Source: Budorcas taxicolor
Taxonomy: Eukaryota > Chordata > Mammalia > Artiodactyla > Bovidae
Direction: 5' to 3'
DNA: 64,000 nt
NCBI RefSeq assembly: GCF_023091745.1
Contig: NC_068930.1
Location: 10,252,262-10,316,261 of the forward strand
Below are positions 1 through 12,000 of the stretch, piece after piece. The position numbers and the translations under genes are program-made. Under the pieces are notes generated by a model, which had not been told where the DNA came from, made no database searches, and saw only the letters and a program-made list of their open reading frames with translations. Position 1 is the first letter of the stretch, and every line of letters begins with the position of its first letter.

Positions 1-611
1 GTACTTACTGCGAAGATGAAGTACTGGGAACAGGTTGTCATTTGAAGTAATAGAAAGATGAGGGAGTTTTGAAGCTGACTGGGATTTTTCTGCCTGCTAG
101 TAGAGTGACTTGGATTATAGACTATAAAAGTGAAGACGTTTGAGGAGGGCAGTTCCGTTTAGTACGGATCATGCTTTCTGAGCAACCTCTGTTCCAGAGG
201 GGAAGAAGCTGAAATCCCCAGGCCTGGAAGATATTGGATAACAGCTCATTAAACTCTTGTCATAAGCCTTCATTTAACGTCGTGGGAAAACTCACAGTAT
301 CTGCATTATGAAACCACTTAAATTTCCTTTCAAAGTGCACATTGTTAACATTTTTTGTTTATTAAGTGGAGCAGTAGATTGAAGCTGAATGGATTTGATT
401 CTCTCATCCTGTGTTGCACGCTCAGAAGACCAAGGCTTCCCAGAATTTTTATCATGGTAATGAGATCGAATTTAGCTAGCAGGCTGGAAAAGCTTGGGAA
501 CCGTGTAGGTCCATCCACAGTTACTTGGATCAGTGGTTAAGATTTTGAGAAAATGGAAAGAATTAAACAAATTTGTATTTCTCCTAGGGTTTTGTAGTTC
601 CAGGTGATGCT
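1..611. other. Unique sequence left of the giant minisatellite
   Basis: Moderately AT-rich single-copy-looking DNA. An open frame of 61 codons at 355-540 on the plus strand has no recognisable domain and no gene context, so I do not call it a gene. I see no SINE, LINE or RNA gene here. The last bases grade into degenerate minisatellite-like modules from about 612. Confidence 0.6.
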
Positions 612-680
612 AAATGAGTTAACTTTCGATGTAGTAACTTTTGAACTAGTAGAGTTAACTTTTGAGCTAGTGGACTAGTA
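612..680. repeat. Degenerate left edge (possible founder) of the minisatellite
   Basis: Before the regular units begin there are about three imperfect modules of 16-21 bp: one at 616-636 (GAGTTAACTTTCGATGTAGT), one at about 634-652 (AACTTTTGAACTAGTA) and one at 653-673 (GAGTTAACTTTTGAGCTAGT). They share the ACTTTTGARCTAGT core with the 39-bp unit but lack its GACGCTGAGT part. This could be the ancestral seed or a decayed array edge; the sequence alone does not decide. Confidence 0.6.
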
Positions 681-3060
681 GACGCTGAGTGAGTTAGTCA
701 GCCTTTGAGCTAGTGGACTAGTAGACGCTGAGTGAGTTAGCCTTTGAGCTAGTGGACTAGTAGACGCTGAGTGAGTGAGTTAGCCATTGAACTAGTGGAC
801 TAGTAGACGCTGAGTGAGTTAGCCTTTGAACTAGTGGACTAGTAGACGCTGAGTGAGTTAGCCTTTGAGCTAGTGGACTAGTAGACGCTGAGTGAGTTAG
901 CCTTTGAGCTAGTGGACTAGTAGACGCTGAGTGAGTTAGTTAGCCTTTGAGCTAGTGGACTAGTAGACGCTGAGTGAGTTAGCCTTTGAACTAGTGGACT
1001 AGTAGACGCTGAGTGAGTTAGCCTTTGAGCTAGTGGACTAGTAGACGCTGAGTGAGTTAGTTAGCCTTTGAACTAGTGGACTAGTAGACGCTGAGTGAGT
1101 TAGCCTTTGAACTAGTGGACTAGTAGACGCTGAGTGAGTTAGCCTTTGAGCTAGTAGACTAGTAGACGCTGAGTGAGTTAGCCTTTGAGCTAGTGGACTA
1201 GTAGACGCTGAGTGAGTTAGTTAGCCTTTGAGCTAGTGGACTAGTAGACGCTGAGTGAGTTAGTTAGCCTTTGAACTAGTGGACTAGTAGACGCTGAGTG
1301 AGTTAGCCTTTGAACTAGTGGACTAGTAGACGCTGAGTGAGTTAGCCTTTGAGCTAGTGGACTAGTAGACGCTGAGTGAGTTAGCCTTTGAGCTAGTGGA
1401 CTAGTAGACGCTGAGTGAGTTAGTGAGCCTTTGAACTAGTGGACTAGTAGACGCTGAGTGAGTTAGCCTTTGAGCTAGTGGACTAGTAGACGCTGAGTGA
1501 GTTAGCCTTTGAGCTAGTGGACTAGTAGACGCTGAGTGAGTGAGTTAGCCTTTGAACTAGTGGACTAGTAGACGCTGAGTGAGTTAGCCTTTGAACTAGT
1601 GGACTAGTAGACGCTGAGTGAGTTAGCCTTTGAGCTAGTGGACTAGTAGACGCTGATGGAGTTAGCCTTTGAGCTAGTGGACTAGTAGACGCTGAGTGAG
1701 TGAGTTAGCCTTTGAGCTAGTGGACTAGTAGACGCTGAGTGAGTGAGTTAGCCTTTGAGCTAGTGGACTAGTAGACGCTGAGTGAGTGAGTTAGCCTTTG
1801 AACTAGTGGACTAGTAGACGCTGAGTGAGTTAGCCTTTGAACTAGTGGACTAGTAGACGCTGAGTGAGTGAGTTAGCCTTTGAGCTAGTGGACTAGTAGA
1901 CGCTGAGTGAGTGAGTTAGCCTTTGAGCTAGTGGACTAGTAGACGCTGAGTGAGTGAGTTAGCCTTTGAGCTAGTGGACTAGTAGACGCTGAGTGAGTGA
2001 GTTAGCCTTTGAACTAGTGGACTAGTAGATGCTGAGTGAGTTAGTTAGCCTTTGAACTAGTGGACTAGTAGACGCTGAGTGAGTTAGCCTTTGAACTAGT
2101 GGACTAGTAGACGCTGAGTGAGTTAGCCTTTGAGCTAGTGGACTAGTAGACGCTGAGTGAGTGAGTTAGCCTTTGAACTAGTGGACTAGTAGACGCTGAG
2201 TGAGTTAGCCTTGGAGCTAGTGGACTAGTAGACGCTGAGTGAGTGAGTTAGCCTTTGAACTAGTGGACTAGTAGACGCTGAGTGAGTTAGCCTTTGAGCT
2301 AGTGGACTAGTAGACGCTGAGTGAGTTAGCCTTTGAACTAGTGGACTAGTAGACGCTGAGTGAGTTAGCCTTTGAGCTAGTGGACTAGTAGACGCTGAGT
2401 GAGTGAGTTAGCCTTTGAGCTAGTGGACTAGTAGACGCTGAGTGAGTTAGCCTTTGAACTAGTGGACTAGTAGACGCTGAGTGAGTTAGCCTTTGAACTA
2501 GTGGACTAGTAGACGCTGAGTGAGTTAGCCTTTGAACTAGTGGACTAGTAGACGCTGAGTGAGTTAGCCTTTGAACTAGTGGACTAGTAGACGCTGAGTG
2601 AGTTAGCCTTTGAACTGGTGGACTAGTAGACGCTGAGTGAGTGAGTTAGCCTTTGAGCTAGTGGACTAGTAGACGCTGAGTGAGTTAGCCTTTGAACTAG
2701 TGGACTAGTAGACGCTGAGTGAGTTAGCCTTTGAGCTAGTGGACTAGTAGACGCTGAGTGAGTGAGTTAGCCTTTGAGCTAGTGGACTAGTAGACGCTGA
2801 GTGAGTGAGTTAGCCTTTGAGCTAGTGGACTAGTAGACGCTGAGTGAGTGAGTTAGCCTTTGAGCTAGTGGACTAGTAGACGCTGAGTGAGTGAGTTAGC
2901 CTTTGAACTAGTGGACTAGTAGACGCTGAGTGAGTTAGCCTTTGAACTAGTGGACTAGTAGACGCTGAGTGAGTGAGTTAGCCTTTGAGCTAGTGGACTA
3001 GTAGACGCTGAGTGAGTGAGTTAGCCTTTGAGCTAGTGGACTAGTAGACGCTGAGTGAGT

Positions 3061-3689
3061 GAGTTAGCCTTTGAGCTAGTGGACTAGTAGATGCTGAGTG
3101 AGTGAGTTAGCCTTTGAACTAGTGGACTAGTAGACGCTGAGTGAGTGAGTTAGCCTTTGAACTAGTGGACTAGTAGACACTGAGTGAGTTAGCCTTTGAA
3201 CTAGTGGGCTAGTAGACACTGAGTGAGTTAGCCTTTGAGCTAGTGGACTAGTAGACGCTGAGTGAGTTAGCCTTTGAACTAGTGGACTAGTAGACGCTGA
3301 GTGAGTGAGTTAGCATTTGAACTAGTGGACTAGTAGACGCTGAGTGAGTTAGCCTTTGAACTAGTGGACTAGTAGACGCTGATGGAGTTAGCCTTTGAAC
3401 TAGTGGACTAGTAGACGCTGAGTGAGTTAGCCTTTGAGCTAGTGGACTAGTAGACGCTGAGTGAGTTAGTTAGCCTTTGAGCTAGTGGACAGTAGACGCT
3501 GAGTGAGTTAGCCTTTGAACTAGTGGACTAGTAGATGCTGAGTGAGTTAGCCTTTGAGCTAGTGGACTAGTAGACGCTGAGTGAGTTAGTTAGCCTTTGA
3601 ACTAGTGGACTGGTAGACGCTGAGTGAGTTAGCCTTTGAACTAGTGGACTGGTAGACGCTGAGTGAGTTAGCCTTTGAGCTAGTGGACT
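3061..3689. repeat. Cassette of marked repeat units, reused across the array
   Basis: A recognisable run of variant units: GATGCT, GACACT twice (3178 and 3217), GATGGAG (3381), GGACAGTAG (3487) and GGACTGGTAG units. The same run recurs at about 6725-7352 with a constant offset of 3664 bp. Parts of it recur 643 bp downstream (GATGG at 4024, GGACAG at 4130) and again at 10382-10780 (3337 bp beyond the 7045 copy). The cassette therefore exists in at least four places. Confidence 0.82.
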
Positions 3690-5280
3690 GGTAGACGCTG
3701 AGTGAGTTAGCCTTTGAGCTAGTGGACTAGTAGACGCTGAGTGAGTTAGTGAGCCTTTGAGCTAGTGGAGTAGTAGATGCTGAGTGAGTGAGTTAGCCTT
3801 TGAACTAGTGGACTGGTAGACGCTGAGTGAGTTAGCCTTTGAACTAGTGGACTGGTAGACGCTGAGTGAGTTAGCCTTTGAGCTAGTGGACTGGTAGACG
3901 CTGAGTGAGTTAGCCCTTGAGCTAGTGGACTAGTAGACGCTGAGTGAGTGAGTTAGCCTTTGAACTAGTGGACTAGTAGACGCTGAGTGAGTTAGCCTTT
4001 GAACTAGTGGACTAGTAGACGCTGATGGAGTTAGCCTTTGAACTAGTGGACTAGTAGACGCTGAGTGAGTTAGCCTTTGAGCTAGTGGACTAGTAGACGG
4101 TGAGTGAGTTAGTTAGCCTTTGAGCTAGTGGACAGTAGACGCTGAGTGAGTTAGCCTTTGAACTAGTGGACTAGTAGATGCTGAGTGAGTTAGCCTTTGA
4201 GCTAGTGGACTAGTAGACGCTGAGTGAGTTAGTTAGCCTTTGAAATAGTGGACTGGTAGACGCTGAGTGAGTTACCCTTTGAACTAGTGGACTGGTAGAC
4301 GCTGAGTGAGTTAGCCTTTGAGCTAGTGGACTGGTAGACGCTGAGTGAGTTAGCCTTTGAGCTAGTGGACTAGTAGACGCTGAGTGAGTTAGTGAGCCTT
4401 TGAGCTAGTGGAGTAGTAGATGCTGAGTGAGTGAGTTAGCCTTTGAGCTAGTGGACTAGTAGACGCTGAGTGAGTTAGTTAACCTTTGAACTAGTGGACT
4501 AGTAGACGCTGAGTGAGTGAGTTAGCCTTTGAGCTAGTGGACTAGTAGACGCTGAGTGAGTTAGCCTTTGAGCTAGTGGACTAGTAGAAGCTGAGTGAGT
4601 GAGTTAGCCTTTGAAGTAGTAGACTAGTAGACGCTGAGTGAGTTAGCCTTTGAGCTAGTGGACTAGTAGACGCTGAGTGAGTGAGTTAGCCTTTGAACTA
4701 GTGGACTAGTAGACGCTGAGTGAGTTAGCCTTTGAACTAGTGGACTAGTAGACGCTGAGTGAGTGAGTTAGCCTTTGAACTAGTGGACTAGTAGACGCTG
4801 AGTGAGTTAGCCTTTGAACTAGTGGACTAGTAGATGCTGAGTGAGTTAGCCTTTGAGCTAGTGGACTAGTAGACGCTGAGTGAGTTAGCCTTTGAGCTAG
4901 TGGACTAGTAGACGCTGAGTGAGTTAGCCTTTGAGCTAGTGGACTAGTAGACGCTGAGTGAGTGAGTTAGCCTTTGAGCTAGTGGACTAGTAGACGCTGA
5001 GTGAGTTAGCCTTGGAGCTAGTGGACTAGTAGACGCTGAGTGAGTGAGTTAGCCTTTGAACTAGTGGACTAGTAGACGCTGAGTGAGTTAGCCTTTGAAC
5101 TAGTGGACTAGTAGACGCTGAGTGAGTTAGCCTTTGAACTGGTGGACTAGTAGACGCTGAGTGAGTGAGTTAGCCTTTGAGCTAGTGGACTAGTAGACGC
5201 TGAGTGAGTTAGCCTTTGAACTAGTGGACTAGTAGACGCTGAGTGAGTTAGCCTTTGAGCTAGTGGACTAGTAGACGCTG

Positions 5281-6625
5281 AGTGAGTTAGTTAGCCTTTG
5301 AGCTAGTGGACTAGTAGACGCTGAGTGAGTGAGTTAGCCTTTGAGCTAGTGGACTAGTAGACGCTGAGTGAGTGAGTTAGCCTTTGAGCTAGTGGACTAG
5401 TAGACGCTGAGTGAGTGAGTTAGCCTTTGAGCTAGTGGACTAGTAGACGCTGAGTGAGTGAGTTAGCCTTTGAACTAGTGGACTAGTAGACGCTGAGTGA
5501 GTTAGCCTTTGAACTAGTGGACTAGTAGACGCTGAGTGAGTGAGTTAGCCTTTGAACTAGTGGACTAGTAGACGCTGAGTGAGTGAGTTAGCCTTTGAGC
5601 TAGTGGACTAGTAGACGCTGAGTGAGTGAGTTAGCCTTTGAGCTAGTGGACTAGTAGACGCTGAGTGAGTGAGTTAGCCTTTGAGCTAGTGGACTAGTAG
5701 ACGCTGAGTGAGTGAGTTAGCCTTTGAACTAGAGGACTAGTAGACGCTGAGTGAGTGAGTTAGCCTTTGAGCTAGTGGACTAGTAGACGCTGAGTGAGTG
5801 AGTTAGCCTTTGAGCTAGTGGACTAGTAGACGCTGAGTGAGTGAGTTAGCCTTTGAACTAGTGGACTAGTAGACGCTGAGTGAGTGAGTTAGCCTTTGAA
5901 CTAGTGGACTAGTAGACGCTGAGTGAGTTAGCCTTTGAACTAATGGGCTAGTAGACGCTGAGTGAGTTCGCCTTTGAGCTAGTGGACTAGTAGACGCTGA
6001 GTGAGTGAGTTAGCCTTTGAGCTAGTGGACTAGTAGACGCTGAGTGAGTGAGTTAGCCTTTGAGCTAGTGGACTAGTAGACGCTGAGTGAGTGAGTTAGC
6101 CTTTGAGCTAGTGGACTAGTAGACGCTGAGTGAGTGAGTTAGCCTTTGAACTAGTGGACTAGTAGACGCTGAGTGAGTTAGTTAGCCTTTGAGCTAGTGG
6201 ACAGTAGACGCTGAGTGAGTTAGCCTTTGAACTAGTGGACTAGTAGATGCTGAGTGAGTTAGCCTTTGAGCTAGTGGACTAGTAGACGCAGAGTGAGTTA
6301 GTTAGCCTTTGAACTAGTGGACTGGTAGACGCTGAGTGAGTTAGCCTTTGAACTAGTGGACTGGTAGACGCTGAGTGTGTGAGTTAGCCTTTGAGCTAGT
6401 GGACTAGTAGACGCTGAGTGAGTGAGTTAGCCTTTGAGCTAGTGGACTAGTAGACGCTGAGTGAGTGAGTTAGCCTTTGAACTAGTGGACTAGTAGACGC
6501 TGAGTGAGTGAGTTAGCCTTTGAGCTAGTGGACTAGTAGACGCTGAGTGAGTGAGTTAGCCTTTGAGCTAGTGGACTAGTAGACGCTGAGTGAGTGAGTT
6601 AGCCTTTGAACTAGTGGACTAGTAG
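5281..6625. repeat. Higher-order block of the array, left copy (offset 2412 bp)
   Basis: Rare marks recur at exactly the same distance further right. The ACTAATGGG variant at 5941 matches 8353. The 2-bp-deleted GGACAGTAG at 6199 matches 8611. GACGCAGAG at 6289 matches 8701. Unit-length order also matches from about 5281 to 6625, with only scattered single-base differences; beyond that the two copies diverge in unit type. The partner copy is about 7693-9037. Confidence 0.85.
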
Positions 6626-7692
6626 ACGCTGAGTGAGTGAGTTAGCCTTTGAGCTAGTGGACTAGTAGACGCTGAGTGAGTGAGTTAGCCTTTGAGCTAG
6701 TGGACTAGTAGACGCTGAGTGAGTGAGTTAGCCTTTGAGCTAGTGGACTAGTAGATGCTGAGTGAGTGAGTTAGCCTTTGAACTAGTGGACTAGTAGACG
6801 CTGAGTGAGTGAGTTAGCCTTTGAACTAGTGGACTAGTAGACACTGAGTGAGTTAGCCTTTGAACTAGTGGGCTAGTAGACACTGAGTGAGTTAGCCTTT
6901 GAGCTAGTGGACTAGTAGACGCTGAGTGAGTTAGCCTTTGAACTAGTGGACTAGTAGACGCTGAGTGAGTGAGTTAGCCTTTGAACTAGTGGACTAGTAG
7001 ACGCTGAGTGAGTTAGCCTTTGAACTAGTGGACTAGTAGACGCTGATGGAGTTAGCCTTTGAACTAGTGGACTAGTAGACGCTGAGTGAGTTAGCCTTTG
7101 AGCTAGTGGACTAGTAGACGCTGAGTGAGTTAGTTAGCCTTTGAGCTAGTGGACAGTAGACGCTGAGTGAGTTAGCCTTTGAACTAGTGGACTAGTAGAT
7201 GCTGAGTGAGTTAGCCTTTGAGCTAGTGGACTAGTAGACGCTGAGTGAGTTAGTTAGCCTTTGAACTAGTGGACTGGTAGACGCTGAGTGAGTTAGCCTT
7301 TGAACTAGTGGACTGGTAGACGCTGAGTGAGTTAGCCTTTGAGCTAGTGGACTAGTAGACGCTGAGTGAGTTAGCCTTTGAACTAGTGGACTAGTAGACG
7401 CTGAGTGAGTGAGTTAGCCTTTGAGCTAGTGGACTAGTAGACGCTGAGTGAGTGAGTTAGCCTTTGAGCTAGTGGACTAGTAGACGCTGAGTGAGTGAGT
7501 TAGCCTTTGAACTAGTGGACTAGTAGACGCTGAGTGAGTTAGCCTTTGAACTAGTGGACTAGTAGACGCTGAGTGAGTGAGTTAGCCTTTGAGCTAGTGG
7601 ACTAGTAGACGCTGAGTGAGTTAGCCTTTGAACTAGTGGACTAGTAGACGCTGAGTGAGTTAGCCTTTGAGCTAGTGGACTAGTAGACGCTG

Positions 7693-9037
7693 AGTGAGTT
7701 AGTTAGCCTTTGAACTAGTGGACTAGTAGACGCTGAGTGAGTGAGTTAGCCTTTGAGCTAGTGGACTAGTAGACGCTGAGTGAGTGAGTTAGCCTTTGAG
7801 CTAGTGGACTAGTAGACGCTGAGTGAGTGAGTTAGCCTTTGAGCTAGTGGACTAGTAGACGCTGAGTGAGTGAGTTAGCCTTTGAACTAGTGGACTAGTA
7901 GACGCTGAGTGAGTTAGCCTTTGAACTAGTGGACTAGTAGACGCTGAGTGAGTGAGTTAGCCTTTGAACTAGTGGACTAGTAGACGCTGAGTGAGTGAGT
8001 TAGCCTTTGAGCTAGTGGACTAGTAGACGCTGAGTGAGTGAGTTAGCCTTTGAGCTAGTGGACTAGTAGACGCTGAGTGAGTGAGTTAGCCTTTGAGCTA
8101 GTGGACTAGTAGACGCTGAGTGAGTGAGTTAGCCTTTGAACTAGTGGACTAGTAGATGCTGAGTGAGTGAGTTAGCCTTTGAGCTAGTGGACTAGTAGAC
8201 GCTGAGTGAGTGAGTTAGCCTTTGAGCTAGTGGACTAGTAGACGCTGAGTGAGTGAGTTAGCCTTTGAACTAGTGGACTAGTAGACGCTGAGTGAGTTAG
8301 TTAGCCTTTGAACTAGTGGACTAGTAGACGCTGAGTGAGTTAGCCTTTGAACTAATGGGCTAGTAGACGCTGAGTGAGTTCGCCTTTGAGCTAGTGGACT
8401 AGTAGACGCTGAGTGAGTGAGTTAGCCTTTGAGCTAGTGGACTAGTAGACGCTGAGTGAGTGAGTTAGCCTTTGAGCTAGTGGACTAGTAGACGCTGAGT
8501 GAGTGAGTTAGCCTTTGAGCTAGTGGACTAGTAGACGCTGAGTGAGTGAGTTAGCCTTTGAACTAGTGGACTAGTAGACGCTGAGTGAGTGAGTTAGCCT
8601 TTGAGCTAGTGGACAGTAGACGCTGAGTGAGTTAGCCTTTGAACTAGTGGACTAGTAGATGCTGAGTGAGTTAGCCTTTGAGCTAGTGGACTAGTAGACG
8701 CAGAGTGAGTTAGTTAGCCTTTGAACTAGTGGACTGGTAGACGCTGAGTGAGTTAGCCTTTGAACTAGTGGACTGGTAGACGCTGAGTGTGTGAGTTAGC
8801 CTTTGAGCTAGTGGACTAGTAGACGCTGAGTGAGTGAGTTAGCCTTTGAGCTAGTGGACTAGTAGACGCTGAGTGAGTGAGTTAGCCTTTGAACTAGTGG
8901 ACTAGTAGACGCTGAGTGAGTGAGTTAGCCTTTGAGCTAGTGGACTAGTAGACGCTGAGTGAGTGAGTTAGCCTTTGAGCTAGTGGACTAGTAGACGCTG
9001 AGTGAGTGAGTTAGCCTTTGAACTAGTGGACTAGTAG
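7693..9037. repeat. Higher-order block of the array, right copy (offset 2412 bp)
   Basis: Partner of the block at 5281-6625. It carries the same series of rare marks (TAATGGG, TTCGCC, GGACAGTAG, GACGCAGAG, GAGTGTGTGAG) in the same order and spacing. A visible difference is a 43-bp unit near 8590 that uses GAGTGAGTT where the left copy uses GAGTTAGTT. This is a block duplication many units long rather than slippage of single units. Confidence 0.85.
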
Positions 9038-12000
9038 ACGCTGAGTGAGTTAGCCTTTGAACTAGTGGGCTAGTAGACGCTGAGTGAGTTAGCCTTTGAG
9101 CTAGTGGACTAGTAGACGCTGAGTGAGTGAGTTCGCCTTTGAGCTAGTGGACTAGTAGACGCTGAGTGAGTGAGTTCGCCTTTGAGCTAGTGGACTAGTA
9201 GACGCTGAGTGAGTGAGTTAGCCTTTGAGCTAGTGGACTAGTAGACGCTGAGTGAGTGAGTTAGCCTTTGAACTAGTGGAGTAGTAGACGCTGAGTGAGT
9301 TAGTTAGCCTTTGAACTAGTGGACTAGTAGACGCTGAGTGAGTTAGCCTTTGAACTAGTGGGCTAGTAGACGCTGAGTGAGTTAGCCTTTGAGCTAGTGG
9401 ACTAGTAGACGCTGAGTGAGTTAGCCTTTGAACTAGTGGACTAGTAGACGCTGAGTGAGTGAGTTAGCCTTTGAACTAGTGGACTAGTAGACGCTGAGTG
9501 AGTTAGCCTTTGAACTAGTGGACTAGTAGACGCTGAGTGAGTTAGCCTTTGAACTAGTGGACTAGTAGACGCTGAGTGAGTTAGCCTTTGAGCTAGTGGA
9601 CTAGTAGAAGCTGAGTGAGTTAGCCTTTGAACTAGTGGACTAGTAGACGCTGAGTGAGTGAGTTAGCCTTTGAACTAGTGGACTAGTAGACGCTGAGTGA
9701 GTTAGCCTTTGAACTAGTGGACTAGTAGACGCTGATGGAGTTAGCCTTTGAACTAGTGGACTAGTAGACGCTGAGTGAGTGAGTTAGCCTTTGAACTAGT
9801 GGACTAGTAGACGCTGAGTGAGTTAGCCTTTGAACTAGTGGACTAGTAGATGCTGAGTGAGTTAGCCTTTGAGCTAGTGGACTAGTAGACGCTGAGTGAG
9901 TTAGCCTTTGAGCTAGTGGACTAGTAGACGCTGAGTGAGTTAGCCTTTGAGCTAGTGGAGTAGTAGATGCTGAGTGAGTGAGTTAGCCTTTGAGCTAGTG
10001 GACTAGTAGACGCTGAGTGAGTTAGCCTTGGAGCTAGTGGACTAGTAGACGCTGAGTGAGTGAGTTAGCCTTTGAGCTAGTGGACTAGTAGACGCTGAGT
10101 GAGTGAGTTAGCCTTTGAACTAGTGGACTAGTAGACGCTGAGTGAGTGAGTTAGCCTTTGAACTAGTGGACTAGTAGACGCTGAGTGAGTTAGCCTTTGA
10201 ACTAGTGGGCTAGTAGACGCTGAGTGAGTTAGCCTTTGAGCTAGTGGACTAGTAGACGCTGAGTGAGTTAGCCTTTGAACTAGTGGACTAGTAGACGCTG
10301 AGTGAGTGAGTTAGCCTTTGAACTAGTGGACTAGTAGACGCTGAGTGAGTTAGCCTTTGAACTAGTGGACTAGTAGACGCTGATGGAGTTAGCCTTTGAA
10401 CTAGTGGACTAGTAGACGCTGAGTGAGTTAGCCTTTGAGCTAGTGGACTAGTAGACGCTGAGTGAGTTAGTTAGCCTTTGAGCTAGTGGACAGTAGACGC
10501 TGAGTGAGTTAGCCTTTGAACTAGTGGACTAGTAGATGCTGAGTGAGTTAGCCTTTGAGCTAGTGGACTAGTAGACGCTGAGTGAGTGAGTTAGCCTTTG
10601 AACTAGTGGACTGGTAGACGCTGAGTGAGTTAGCCTTTGAACTAGTGGACTGGTAGACGCTGAGTGAGTTAGCCTTTGAGCTAGTGGACTGGTAGACGCT
10701 GAGTGAGTTAGCCTTTGAGCTAGTGGACTAGTAGACGCTGAGTGAGTTAGTGAGCCTTTGAGCTAGTGGAGTAGTAGATGCTGAGTGAGTTAGCCTTTGA
10801 GCTAGTGGACTAGTAGACGCTGAGTGAGTGAGTTAGCCTTTGAGCTAGTGGACTAGTAGACGCTGAGTGAGTGAGTTAGCCTTTGAGCTAGTGGACTAGT
10901 AGACGCTGAGTGAGTGAGTTAGCCTTTGAACTAGTGGACTAGTAGACGCTGAGTGAGTGAGTTAGCCTTTGAACTAGTGGACTAGTAGACGCTGAGTGAG
11001 TTAGCCTTTGAACTAGTGGACTAGTAGACGCTGAGTGAGTTAGCCTTTGAACTAGTGGACTAGTAGACGCTGAGTGAGTTAGCCTTTGAACTAGTGGACT
11101 AGTAGACGCTGAGTGAGTGAGTTAGCCTTTGAACTAGTGGACTAGTAGACGCTGAGTGAGTTAGCCTTTGAACTAGTGGACTAGTAGACGCTGAGTGAGT
11201 TAGCCTTTGAACTAGTGGACTAGTAGACGCTGAGTGAGTTAGCCTTTGAGCTAGTGGACTAGTAGACGCTGAGTGAGTTAGTTAGCCTTTGAGCTAGTGG
11301 ACTAGTAGACGCTGAGTGAGTTAGCCTTTGAACTAGTGGACTAGTAGACGCTGAGTGAGTTAGCCTTTGAGCTAGTGGACTAGTAGACGCTGAGTGAGTT
11401 AGTCAGCCTTTGAACTAGTGGACTAGTAGACGCTGAGTGAGTTAGCCTTTGAGCTAGTGGACTAGTAGACGCTGAGTGAGTGAGTTAGCCTTTGAACTAG
11501 TGGACTGGTAGACGCTGAGTGAGTTAGCCTTTGAACTTGTGGACTGGTAGACGCTGAGTGAGTTAGCCTTTGAGCTAGTGGACTGGTGGACGCTGAGTGA
11601 GTTAGCCTTTGAGCTAGTGGACTAGTAGATGCTGAGTGAGTTAGTGAGCCTTTGAGCTAGTGGAGTAGTAGATGCTGAGTGGTGAGTTAGCCTTTGAGCT
11701 AGTGGACTAGTAGACGCTGAGTGAGTTAGTTAGCCTTTGAACTAGTGGACTAGTAGACGCTGAGTGAGTTAGTTAGCCTTTGAACTAGTGGACTAGTAGA
11801 CGCTGAGTGAGTTAGTGAGCCTTTGAACTAGTGGACTAGTAGACGCTGAGTGAGTGAGTTAGCCTTTGAGCTAGTGGACTAGTAGACGCTGAGTGAGTTA
11901 GCCTTTGAGCTAGTGGACTAGTAGACGCTGAGTGAGTTAGCCTTTGAACTAGTGGACTAGTAGACGCTGATGGAGTTAGCCTTTGAACTAGTGGACTAGT

